DNA of 55,242 nucleotides from an uncultured Bacteroidales bacterium (GTDB lineage Bacteria > Bacteroidota > Bacteroidia > Bacteroidales > UBA932): assembly GCA_944326315.1 (NCBI GenBank), contig CALVDP010000009.1, positions 1-55,242 of the forward strand. Reading direction: 5' to 3'. The position numbers and the translations under genes were made by a program. Positions within the stretch are counted from its first letter, which is position 1; the number at the start of each line of letters is the position of its first letter. Shown here in pieces: positions 18,220-27,302 of the stretch. Below the pieces are notes generated by a model. The model saw only the letters and a program-made list of their open reading frames with translations, was not told where the DNA came from and did no database searches.

Positions 18220-19881
18220 TTATAAGTCATATTTTTCCACACCTTCCGCCTGTGTCATCGCATCTCCGTACCAGAATACGGCATTCTCAAGATCGGCGGT
18301 ACCTGCAGCATGTCCTTCCATCTCAAGCATGAAACGTAGTTTTGCACTGAATGGAATCTGATCAAGATTGCGAGTCCGGTAATGGATATTATATCCATGG
18401 AAATTAGCCGCATCAAGCCTCGGTTCCCCGGAAAATGGCGTATGATACCTGAAATATCCGCAGAAGCTGAAATAATCCTCCACTCCTGTCCCGAAATGAG
18501 ACGGAAAGCTTTCATCATCTACCCAGATCTTCTCGTCCCCCTCTCCGGGCCATTCGTAAGTGTCGTTGAATATCGTGTAGACATCCCCGACATAGACTCC
18601 CCGTCCGCCTGTTATCGTGGCAAAATTCCATTCGATGCCGTTGGCATAGTCAGACCATAGCCTTACAGGATATTTTTCCTCCTTCTTGTATGCAGCATGG
18701 AAATACATTGAACGCGAGTCCCATCCGTATGTCCCTGTGACCGCCTCTGTCTCCAGTGATATCCTGTAGCCGGATGTATTGTGAAGCAATATCTTCCCTT
18801 CCGACTGATACGGCATCATCCATCTTACGGTCAACGTACCCTTGGCATCCGATTCAAATCTCCAGCTTTTCACATAATAGGCGCCCCGTCCGCAGCCGGC
18901 GAGTTGCACCAGAGGCAGGGAGACTGTCTTGTATCCGTCAAATATCCCTTCTGCAATCACTCCTTCGAGCGCAGAGGCCAGAACACCGAAATCATCCACG
19001 GAAGCCTTTACTGTCAGCTGGTTCAGAGACATGGACCCGTCCGGAAGACTGACAGACATGCTCTCCCCGGGCTCCAGTGTAGCAGAATCGGTGACAGTGT
19101 TTCCAGTCACCGGCTGCGGGTCGGCAAGAAGCCTTTCGGCCTTCCTGATACGTGACATGTTCGCCTTCAGAAGTTCCGGCGTCAGTGTAGGTATCTCGAA
19201 ATCATCCGGATATCGGCGCCAGTTGATATGATAATATCTTGATACTGTAGTCGGATCCACAAGTTCCTCTATAGTGATTTTGCAGCTTTTGGCAAACGTG
19301 ACAGGAAGATACATCGAACTGCCGCGTATCCATGCGGAAGACGGCTGGGCAAGAGCGTCTCCGAGAGAAATGTCCGCATATTTGCCGAATTCCTTGAGGT
19401 TGAAGCTGTCCATGACCCATGACGGTTCTTCCGCGCCGTCAAAATAAAACCTGATGACCGTTTCCGGGGAGCCGAAAGATGTCAGCCACATCCTTGTTAT
19501 CACGCCCGGATGCTGCTCATCGAATATTACCTTTTCCACCCTGCCTTCAGGATACTCATACCTGATATATCCCCATCCGTCATCATTGGCAAACCATTCA
19601 GGCATGGACGGATCGACGGAACGCCTGTCATAGCTGCTTTCCTGACGGGCTTCATATACAGTTTCCGGGTATCTTGTCATGCTGTCGAACGACGTCATCT
19701 CGTCGAGAAGGTCGGAATATTCCAGAGAGGAAACCGTCTCATCCGGTTCCTCAGGTTTCCCGGAAGGTGTCTCCCCAGGAGTGTCAGGCACCTGATCAAG
19801 TGTCTCAGCCTTGCTGCACGAACTGCACGCCGCAGCCATTGCGAATATTATTATTGTCAATAATGTCTTCATCATATCCAT
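18220..19881 (-). CDS. GH172 (DUF2961) lipoprotein, short form
   Basis: About 553 residues, lipoprotein signal with a double-cysteine box (AAACSSC). It is colinear with the other GH172 of this locus over the core: SSYDRRSVDP, FYFDGAEEPSWVMDSF and FGTGVEDYF (glutamate about residue 468). It lacks the extra C-terminal domain. The start at 19881 is the first in-frame ATG after the susD-like stop (one-base gap); an ATG at 19875 is equally plausible. Two divergent GH172 copies in one operon suggest two linkages or an exo/endo division of labour. Confidence 0.85.
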   Translation of the reverse strand: MDMMKTLLTIIIFAMAAACSSCSKAETLDQVPDTPGETPSGKPEEPDETVSSLEYSDLLDEMTSFDSMTRYPETVYEARQESSYDRRSVDPSMPEWFANDDGWGYIRYEYPEGRVEKVIFDEQHPGVITRMWLTSFGSPETVIRFYFDGAEEPSWVMDSFNLKEFGKYADISLGDALAQPSSAWIRGSSMYLPVTFAKSCKITIEELVDPTTVSRYYHINWRRYPDDFEIPTLTPELLKANMSRIRKAERLLADPQPVTGNTVTDSATLEPGESMSVSLPDGSMSLNQLTVKASVDDFGVLASALEGVIAEGIFDGYKTVSLPLVQLAGCGRGAYYVKSWRFESDAKGTLTVRWMMPYQSEGKILLHNTSGYRISLETEAVTGTYGWDSRSMYFHAAYKKEEKYPVRLWSDYANGIEWNFATITGGRGVYVGDVYTIFNDTYEWPGEGDEKIWVDDESFPSHFGTGVEDYFSFCGYFRYHTPFSGEPRLDAANFHGYNIHYRTRNLDQIPFSAKLRFMLEMEGHAAGTADLENAVFWYGDAMTQAEGVEKYDL

Positions 19882-19882
19882 A

Positions 19883-21688
19883 TCACCATCCCGGATTTTG
19901 TACCAGATTGTCACTGTTCTTATCTATTTCATCCTGCGGTATCGGGAAGAAATAATGCTGAGGGCTTGTGAACACGCGCTCCTCACACACGACTCTCTTA
20001 TAGAACGCGTCATCTTGAAGGGATTTGCCGGCATATATGTCAAGGCAATGTATTGTCCCGCCCTGTGTCTTCTCGGCATCCTTCCATCTGCGCACATCGA
20101 AAAAACGATGGTTTTCAAATGCCATCTCTATCCGTCTCTCGTGCTTGATTCTGTCTCTCATCTCCTCTTGAGAGAGGCCTTCTGCCAGACCGTCAAGCCC
20201 GGCTCTTTTCCTTATCACTTCTATCGCGTCATATACTTCGTCTTCAGGTCCGTAGTATTCATTCAGAGCTTCAGCAAGATTCAGATACAATTCCCCTACC
20301 CTCATATATGTCCATGTGGTCCTGGTCGCTGAAAACGGGGTCTGGACACAATTGATATTGTTATGCTTGCGCATATTGTATCCTGTCTTGCAATAATCGG
20401 AGCTGCCGTATTTCTTCCCGTCCACCCCTTCATACCAGAATTCGATCTGATGTCCGAGTTTCCACATCTGTCCGCAGAAATTGATGGAAGCGTAAAACCG
20501 TGGCTCCCTGTTTACATACATGTTCCTCACACCTGCCGGCCAGTATCCGTCAGGACTCGCGGAGGAAGCATATCCTGTCTCCACATAGCCGGATTCCGGA
20601 TTGATCACCGGAGTCAGACCGTCATCCTCATAGCCGAGTATCGGAGCCTGCCCGTTGGCCATCTCGTATGCGTCAACCATTTCCTGGGTAGGGTTGAAAA
20701 TAGACGGGGTACCATAGCTTATCGGATCGGAACACCACATGTGATGCCAATAGTCCCCTAAATTAAGCCCCCATATCACTTCATTGTTCCAATTCTGGAC
20801 AAATACCTCCTCATAGCTTTTTACCGGATCCTTGTCTGCGGAATAATGTATGTCAAGTCCGGCTTCAGAAGCTGCATCAATCGCCTCTTGTGCCGCATCG
20901 GCAGCAAGTTTCCATTTTTCTTTGTCATAAGTCTGTGAAATCAGACATTCTCCGGTACGCGGATCCCTGAGCCTCTCCATGTCAGTATTTCCATTATACA
21001 GAGGGGATGCTGCATAGAGAAGTATCCGTGACTTCAGGGCATAGGCCGCAGCCTTGGGCGGACGACCGTACTCCGTCTCCACACGCATCACAGGCAGATA
21101 TCCTATGGCCTCATTGCAGTCTGCCACTATCTCGGAGACACACTCGTCCACCGGCCGGCGCGTGATTTCAAGCCAGTTGTCGCTTCCCGACACCACATTC
21201 TTCACTATCGGGACCGGTCCGTATGCCCTGAACACAAGGAAATGGAAAAACGCCCTCAGGAAATAAGCTTCCCCTACCAGGGAATTATAGTCTGATTCTG
21301 ACAAATTCGGGACACGTTCTATGTTCTCCAGGAAAATATTCACAGCTCTTATAGCGCAATAAGACTGTTCCCATACCGGGGACCTGGATATATTTGTAGC
21401 ATTCCATGATCCGGCATTGATAAGCTGTGAATATGATGCACCGAATGCTATCTCCATCTCATCACATCCTCCGGTAAAAGGACTTCTGAATGCGCCGTCG
21501 TCGGCAAAGTTAGCCTCGTTAGGAAGCCAACTGTAACAATTGTACAGCCAAGCCCTTGCCCAGTCCGGATTAGTGAAGACCTCATCTATTGTCATATCGT
21601 CATCCGGAGTCTTGTCAAGATAGTCTCCGCACGACGTCGCAACGACAGCGGCGAAAACACAGGAAAACAGCCAAGATATTCTTTTCAT
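19883..21688 (-). CDS. SusD/RagB-type glycan-binding lipoprotein
   Basis: 601 residues with a lipoprotein signal (VVATSCGDYLDK, cysteine 20). The TPR-like N-terminal half (AYFLRAFFHFLVFRAYGPVP) and the C-terminal RDRIKHERRIEMAFENHRFFD segment are hallmarks of SusD. It forms the lid of the SusC transporter at the cell surface and captures oligosaccharide. It lies 14 bases after the susC-like gene. SusD sequences are too variable to give the glycan. Confidence 0.95.
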   Translation of the reverse strand: MKRISWLFSCVFAAVVATSCGDYLDKTPDDDMTIDEVFTNPDWARAWLYNCYSWLPNEANFADDGAFRSPFTGGCDEMEIAFGASYSQLINAGSWNATNISRSPVWEQSYCAIRAVNIFLENIERVPNLSESDYNSLVGEAYFLRAFFHFLVFRAYGPVPIVKNVVSGSDNWLEITRRPVDECVSEIVADCNEAIGYLPVMRVETEYGRPPKAAAYALKSRILLYAASPLYNGNTDMERLRDPRTGECLISQTYDKEKWKLAADAAQEAIDAASEAGLDIHYSADKDPVKSYEEVFVQNWNNEVIWGLNLGDYWHHMWCSDPISYGTPSIFNPTQEMVDAYEMANGQAPILGYEDDGLTPVINPESGYVETGYASSASPDGYWPAGVRNMYVNREPRFYASINFCGQMWKLGHQIEFWYEGVDGKKYGSSDYCKTGYNMRKHNNINCVQTPFSATRTTWTYMRVGELYLNLAEALNEYYGPEDEVYDAIEVIRKRAGLDGLAEGLSQEEMRDRIKHERRIEMAFENHRFFDVRRWKDAEKTQGGTIHCLDIYAGKSLQDDAFYKRVVCEERVFTSPQHYFFPIPQDEIDKNSDNLVQNPGW

Positions 21689-21702
21689 CGTATTGTATCC
21701 TC

Positions 21703-24700
21703 CTAAAAATTGATCTGAAACCCGATATTGAACGCACGTTGCTGAGGGTAGTTTCCAGTACCGCTATCCACTTCAGGATCAACGATTTTTATCTTATCAA
21801 AGCACAGAAGGTTCAAACCATTGACAAAAACACGGACGCTTTCAAGACCGACAGCCTTGACAACCTTTTCAGGAATCGTATATCCGATTTCCGCATTCTT
21901 GAGCTTGAGATAGCTTGCATCCCTCATGTAAAGCGTACTGACCACATAATTGTTAGGAGAATTGCCGTTGATGACAGCCGGGTATTTCGCGTCCGAATTG
22001 TCAGCGCCTGCCACCCATCTATGGTCATAATACTCCCTTGATACATTGTAGCGCGGATATTCAAGAGAAAACGGCCACATATCCTCTGAAGTCAGGAACA
22101 TGCTTGTCTTTCCGGCACCGGTGAATCCCAAGGAAAGATCCCAGCCCTTGTATGCAAGCGCAATCCCGAAGCCGTACATGATCTCCGGTGTCCTCGGATT
22201 GCCTATGTATGTCCTGTCGTACGGGTCTATCACACCGTCATCATTGAGGTCCTTGTACTTTATATCGCCTGGACGGACTGTTGATGCCAGTTTCTGCTGA
22301 GGTGAATTCCTTATGTCTTCCTCATCCCGGAATATGCCGACAGCAACATAACCGAAAGACTGGTCAATGCTCGTCCCCCTGCTGTCCTGGTACGCCCATT
22401 TCGGTTTAGGGGTGTCATCCTCGATAATGGTATTGTGGGCATATGTGAAATTGCCGTACAGTGACCAGTAGAATCCGGAAGCAGTCTGCTGTTTCCATTC
22501 GACCATGGCATCCACACCGTGATTGTTGACCCTGCCGAGATTGGCGTAAGTGGAAGCTGTAATGCCGGTGACAATAGGTATCGTCCCCCTCGACAGCAAA
22601 ATATCCTTCCTGTCTTCATTGAAATAGTCCACCTGGATGGAAAGGGCATCCTTGAAGAAACGCATGTCGAATCCTATGTCAAGCTTGTATGCCTTTTCCC
22701 ATGTCACATCGGCTCCGACCTTTCCCTCATAGATTCCGGAAAGATATTGCTGGGTAGACCCGAAATATGCACCGTTCCCGTAATTAACTGTCGATATATA
22801 CAGGAATCTGTCACCTCCTATCTGGTCATTCCCGGCCACACCATAAGACCCTCTCAGCTTGAACGACATGACATCCTTGACAGCCTGCGGAATATACGGT
22901 TCGTTCGTAAGCATCCAGCCGAGAGATATCGAAGGGAAGAAACCATAACGTCTTCCTGGCCGGAAATTTTCGGATCCGTTGTATCCGAAATTGATTTCCG
23001 CCATATACCTGTGCTGCCAGTCATAGGTGACACGTCCGGCCAGTCCCTGACGCCTGTAAGGAAGATTATACATGGAAGAGGAAGCCGTGAGATCCTTGTA
23101 GTCCCGCCTGTTGAAGATGAGCATTGCCGCGACATTATGATCTCCGAATGCCCTGCTGTAATTGACGGAAACGTCCCAGTAATACGCTCTGTTCGCGTTA
23201 TTGGTCACCGCGTATTCCATACTTCCCTGTTCCCTTATCAGATTGTATGCATCATTGCCGTACTCATCCTTGCCCATATACCTTTTCATGCCGTAAGACA
23301 CGTGACGGGATACATAATTCGCATAATACATGTCATACGAGAATTTTGCCGCTATTGAAAGACCCTTGGTGACAAGGCCTGACAGATCCCAGTTGAGATT
23401 TGCAGTACTTTGTATTGTCGTGATGAACTGCTTGGAATAGCCGCTTTGTGTAGACAGAGCCCACGGATTGAGTATGACTGCAGAAGCCCCGCTTCCAGGT
23501 GTCCCGTCCGGGTTTGTCTTAGGCATCGATATTGGACTGTTCTGCCTCATCTGGGCGAAGATGGTACCGGAATCCGTACCCGGATAAGTCTTGTCCTGGA
23601 ATATAGCACCTATACTCATGCTGAATACAAGGCTTTTGGCAAGATTGACGTCTGTCGTCGCCCTGAAATTGTATCTGTCGGAACGGCTGTTGGTATCATA
23701 TTTATACTGAGGGTCTTCCTTGAAAAGTCCACCCTGGCTTGTGTATCCGACATTCATGAAATACCTGATTGTCTCGTTTCCTCCGGAAATATTCAGGTTA
23801 TTGACAGTCTGATACGCCGTCTTGTTCAGTATTTCATCCACCCAGTTTACGTCAGGGTAGAGATAAGGGTCTGAATGATCCTTGTACATCTGAAGCTCGT
23901 CTGCGTTCCATGCCGGTGTCCCTGTACCTCCGGTAGCATTGGCTACTGCCTCATTCATCAGGGAGGCAAATTCATATCCGTTGATATATTGAGGGAAACG
24001 AAGTCCCTGCAGCACTGCATGTTCTGTTCTGAAAACGACTTTAGGCTTTCCCATCACACCTTTCTTGGTATTGATGAGGATGACGCCGTTCGCTCCCCTC
24101 ACTCCATATACCGCAGTCGCAGAAGCGTCCTTGAGTACGGTAAAACTCTCTATCTCCTGTGGATTGAGAAGGTTTATGTCCCTCTCCACCCCGTCCACCA
24201 TGATCAGCGGAGTCTTGTCCTGCCATGTCGCCATGCCGCGGATGTATATAGTGGCATAGTCGTTTCCCGGTTCACCTGTCGACTGGCGTGTGATTATGCC
24301 TGGTATTGCTCCTCCCAAGGTGGTAGAAAGAGTTACGGCAGGCTTGCTTTCAAGGTTCCTGGGCTGCACCTGCGACAATGCCCCTGTAACGGAGACTTTC
24401 TTCTGCGTACCGTATCCCACGACCACGACATCGTCAAGATACTGGCTCGACATTCTCATCACTATATTGTGTGTTTCTTTCCCGTCGAACTCCATCTCTT
24501 GCGGAATATATCCGAGAAAGTCATAAGTAATGATGTCTCCGGGCTCTACCCCTTCGAGAGAATAAAATCCTTCGGCATCCGTTACTGTACCGATATTCCT
24601 TGACTTGACCATGACTGTAGTCCCGGCCATAGGAGTACCTTCAATATCCACTATGAGTCCGCTGACTCTTCCATCATCCTGCGCATTCGCCGTTTCCTGA

Positions 24701-24756
24701 AGGAAAATGCATGATATGCACAGGAATACGATTGTCAAACTGATTCTTCCTGACAT
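21703..24756 (-). CDS. SusC/RagA TonB-linked outer-membrane transporter
   Basis: 1017 residues: a signal peptide, a carboxypeptidase-regulatory-like domain (VSGLIVDIEGTPMAGTTV), a TonB box region (VVVGYGTQKK), a plug domain (GVRGANGVILINTKKG) and a 22-strand-type barrel ending in GFQINF. It imports oligosaccharide across the outer membrane, powered by TonB. It lies 41 bases after the LRR lipoprotein gene, with no promoter visible in that gap, so it is read from the promoter upstream of that gene. Confidence 0.97.
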   Translation of the reverse strand: MSGRISLTIVFLCISCIFLQETANAQDDGRVSGLIVDIEGTPMAGTTVMVKSRNIGTVTDAEGFYSLEGVEPGDIITYDFLGYIPQEMEFDGKETHNIVMRMSSQYLDDVVVVGYGTQKKVSVTGALSQVQPRNLESKPAVTLSTTLGGAIPGIITRQSTGEPGNDYATIYIRGMATWQDKTPLIMVDGVERDINLLNPQEIESFTVLKDASATAVYGVRGANGVILINTKKGVMGKPKVVFRTEHAVLQGLRFPQYINGYEFASLMNEAVANATGGTGTPAWNADELQMYKDHSDPYLYPDVNWVDEILNKTAYQTVNNLNISGGNETIRYFMNVGYTSQGGLFKEDPQYKYDTNSRSDRYNFRATTDVNLAKSLVFSMSIGAIFQDKTYPGTDSGTIFAQMRQNSPISMPKTNPDGTPGSGASAVILNPWALSTQSGYSKQFITTIQSTANLNWDLSGLVTKGLSIAAKFSYDMYYANYVSRHVSYGMKRYMGKDEYGNDAYNLIREQGSMEYAVTNNANRAYYWDVSVNYSRAFGDHNVAAMLIFNRRDYKDLTASSSMYNLPYRRQGLAGRVTYDWQHRYMAEINFGYNGSENFRPGRRYGFFPSISLGWMLTNEPYIPQAVKDVMSFKLRGSYGVAGNDQIGGDRFLYISTVNYGNGAYFGSTQQYLSGIYEGKVGADVTWEKAYKLDIGFDMRFFKDALSIQVDYFNEDRKDILLSRGTIPIVTGITASTYANLGRVNNHGVDAMVEWKQQTASGFYWSLYGNFTYAHNTIIEDDTPKPKWAYQDSRGTSIDQSFGYVAVGIFRDEEDIRNSPQQKLASTVRPGDIKYKDLNDDGVIDPYDRTYIGNPRTPEIMYGFGIALAYKGWDLSLGFTGAGKTSMFLTSEDMWPFSLEYPRYNVSREYYDHRWVAGADNSDAKYPAVINGNSPNNYVVSTLYMRDASYLKLKNAEIGYTIPEKVVKAVGLESVRVFVNGLNLLCFDKIKIVDPEVDSGTGNYPQQRAFNIGFQINF

Positions 24757-24797
24757 AAAAACACTTTTATCGGATTAAGGAAATTGCCAATGCTTCG

Positions 24798-27197
24798 CTA
24801 TAATTCCACCACTTCACAACCTGCATCCACATGAAGGTCATCAATGACCTGTGAGGCTCTCTTGGTTATTGTCTTGAGCTTGGTGTTGGCATCAAACCAT
24901 GCTTCAGCCATGTGATCTGCACAACTTCTTATGTCCACTGATTCCATTTCCGTACGGAAGGCACGCACGACAGTAAGGTTGCTGTTTCCGGAGAAGACAA
25001 GATTCTTCAGTCCTGAACGGTTTTCCTCATAGTCATCACCGTACGACCATAATGTAGCCAGGGCTGACAGTCCGCTTACATCCACAGTTTCGAGTTTCGG
25101 ATTGTTGAAATGATATATTTCCTTGATGGACGCAGGATATTTTACAGAAGTGAGCAACTTGGCATTGCCGCAATGTAGTGCAGTGAGTGCCGGATATCCG
25201 GACAAATCTACAGAAGTAAGCATGTTTTTATGGATATTCACATACCACAGTGCCGGGGCATTTGCCGGAAGCACCATATTTTCAAGCGCCGATCCGTCAA
25301 GATTGATTTCCTCTACAGCCTCACAGCCGGTTAAGTCCACGGAAGTGATATCAGGATTGCCGTAGCAGCGGTACAGGACCAGCTTCGGACAATTCTTCGT
25401 GGATATCTCACGTGCGTGCGCGTTGAAACATATCATGTTCACAAGTTCTGGACAATTGTCAGCCTTCACAGACAAAGCATTGGCAGATACATTATCGTTG
25501 CTGTTGAAATCCCAGAGTTTAGGAAGCCCTGACATGTCTATGCTTTCCAGTGTGGAAGAATTGAGGTACAACTGCTCAAGACTGGTGAAGCCTCCCGTCA
25601 GATCAAGCGACAAGAGCCTGTTCTGAGCCAGATTGAGATATTTGACACTGTTGTCTTTGTCTATCTTGAAAGAAGTCAGCATCGATCCGTCGAGATTTAT
25701 CTCGGCAGCCTCGGATTTGAACGATCCTGTAAAGTCAACTTCTGTAATCCCTGGATTGCCATAGCAGCGGTATTCTACAAGGGCAGGGCAATTCCTTGCA
25801 CTGCATACTGAAAGATTGCTCCCATATGCATGCAGATACTTCAGAGACGGACAATCGTCAGCCCTGAGCACGGCATTTTCCGAGACAAGATTGAAGGCAT
25901 GTATGGTATGTACGGAAGGAAGACCGCTTGCGTCTATTTCCTTGAGTGAGGATGTCCCTACATAGAATTCAGCCAGTGATGTGCATCCTTTTACGTCGAC
26001 GGATTCAATATTCTTGCAGTTGCTGACATTCAGGTAAGTCAGAGACTGTTTGTCAGAAACATCCACAGACCTTATAGGGGTGTCGTCAAGGTTCAGTATT
26101 GAGAGTGCCGGACAGTACGTCAGGTCAAGAGTCTCAAGATTGGTCCTGAAGAGATGAAGCTCGACAATTGACACGGCATCCGAGAGATCCAGGCTTGAAA
26201 GTGCGGTATCATGGCAGTGTATATAGGCCAATGACCTGAGTCCCTTAATATTGACCTCGGCAAGGTCCGGATTTTCGATACCGTTGAATCTTTCGAGTTT
26301 TGTAAACGGAGTAAGGTCTATGCTTGTAAGGGCATTGCCGTTAAGGCGTATTTCAGTAAGATTGGTAAATTGTTCAAGGCCGGCTATTGTCTTGACGCCA
26401 GCGTTAGGCACATCTATCAGAGTAGCCGCTTCGGCCTCGCTTACCTGTATATTGCCGTCATTGCTGGTATCGTAGTTTTCAAGTATATATGCCCAGATGG
26501 CAGGATCCTGCACTTTTTCAACGACCGGCTCGGTTGAAGTACCGAATACTATCTGGTCCCCATACCCTGTACCTGAAGAATTGACTGCATACGCACGCAA
26601 ATAATATGTCCTGTCAGGTTCAAGGCCTTCTATATGTGATACGAAAGTATTGTCTTCTGCAAGGATATCTTCTGTATGATCATCCTCTATCGTAGGATTC
26701 TCCTCAGTGCTCCAGCATACTCCCACAACATCTATCGCCTCTCCCCCGTCAAATGTGACGCGTCCGCCTGAAACAGCAGAACCGGATTCCACCGCCGATA
26801 CAGCCGTGGTGGTCACTATTGGAACAGAACCTGCAGCAACAAAAGTCTTCACATCACCATAGGCTACACCGTTGGTGTTCACCCCATATGCGCGTACATG
26901 ATATGTCTCCCCCGGTGTGAGCCCCGTAATCTGCGAAACCCATTCGCCTGTCCCTGCCCCATCCTCGGTCTTGCTGTCAGCGATGGTAGGCATATCCTTG
27001 ACAGACCAGCATACACCATAAGCGGTAATACGGCTTCCTCCGTCACTGGTTATGACGCCTCCGGACACCGCTGTTTCCGATGTGATTTCAGTAACTTCAG
27101 CAGTAGAAATAACGACTGCAGAATCAAGTTCATTCCTGGTACAGCCGACTGACAATGCAGCGGATAAAAGAACTGTCCAAACAAACTGTCTTTTCAT
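24798..27197 (-). CDS. LRR surface lipoprotein in the glycan-binding-protein position
   Basis: 799 residues, lipoprotein signal (SVGC, cysteine 19). Two FN3-like domains (about 25-120 and 125-225), each with a GVCWS motif, are followed by a single EF-hand-like loop, DTSNDGNIQVSE (about 243-254), then a long array of leucine-rich repeats with asparagine ladders. Within the array a block of about 133 residues is duplicated: YRCYGNP recurs at about residues 470 and 603, preceded by NCPxLV and followed by EINLDGS. It is first in the operon, where PULs normally encode a surface glycan-binding protein. LRRs usually bind protein, so its ligand may be unusual. Confidence 0.8.
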   Translation of the reverse strand: MKRQFVWTVLLSAALSVGCTRNELDSAVVISTAEVTEITSETAVSGGVITSDGGSRITAYGVCWSVKDMPTIADSKTEDGAGTGEWVSQITGLTPGETYHVRAYGVNTNGVAYGDVKTFVAAGSVPIVTTTAVSAVESGSAVSGGRVTFDGGEAIDVVGVCWSTEENPTIEDDHTEDILAEDNTFVSHIEGLEPDRTYYLRAYAVNSSGTGYGDQIVFGTSTEPVVEKVQDPAIWAYILENYDTSNDGNIQVSEAEAATLIDVPNAGVKTIAGLEQFTNLTEIRLNGNALTSIDLTPFTKLERFNGIENPDLAEVNIKGLRSLAYIHCHDTALSSLDLSDAVSIVELHLFRTNLETLDLTYCPALSILNLDDTPIRSVDVSDKQSLTYLNVSNCKNIESVDVKGCTSLAEFYVGTSSLKEIDASGLPSVHTIHAFNLVSENAVLRADDCPSLKYLHAYGSNLSVCSARNCPALVEYRCYGNPGITEVDFTGSFKSEAAEINLDGSMLTSFKIDKDNSVKYLNLAQNRLLSLDLTGGFTSLEQLYLNSSTLESIDMSGLPKLWDFNSNDNVSANALSVKADNCPELVNMICFNAHAREISTKNCPKLVLYRCYGNPDITSVDLTGCEAVEEINLDGSALENMVLPANAPALWYVNIHKNMLTSVDLSGYPALTALHCGNAKLLTSVKYPASIKEIYHFNNPKLETVDVSGLSALATLWSYGDDYEENRSGLKNLVFSGNSNLTVVRAFRTEMESVDIRSCADHMAEAWFDANTKLKTITKRASQVIDDLHVDAGCEVVEL

Positions 27198-27239
27198 AAC
27201 GATCTGTGATTATTAGTTTATAGTGATATGGTAATGGTC

Positions 27240-27275
27240 CAAAATTAGAACTTGACTGAACGTACGCATGTCAGT
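27240..27275 (-). promoter_or_regulatory. Predicted PUL promoter and candidate operator
   Basis: On the minus strand an exact -7 (TAATTTTG, 27240-27247) lies 43 bases before the LRR gene. No TTTG stands 19-21 bases upstream, as expected for an activator-dependent promoter. In that place is a dyad, ACTGA (27255-27259) and TCAGT (27271-27275), with CGTACG between its arms at 27261-27266. It is a candidate site for the AraC-type regulator encoded just upstream. Confidence 0.45.
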
Positions 27276-27302
27276 TTCATATCAAAATATGTTACTTATG
27301 TT

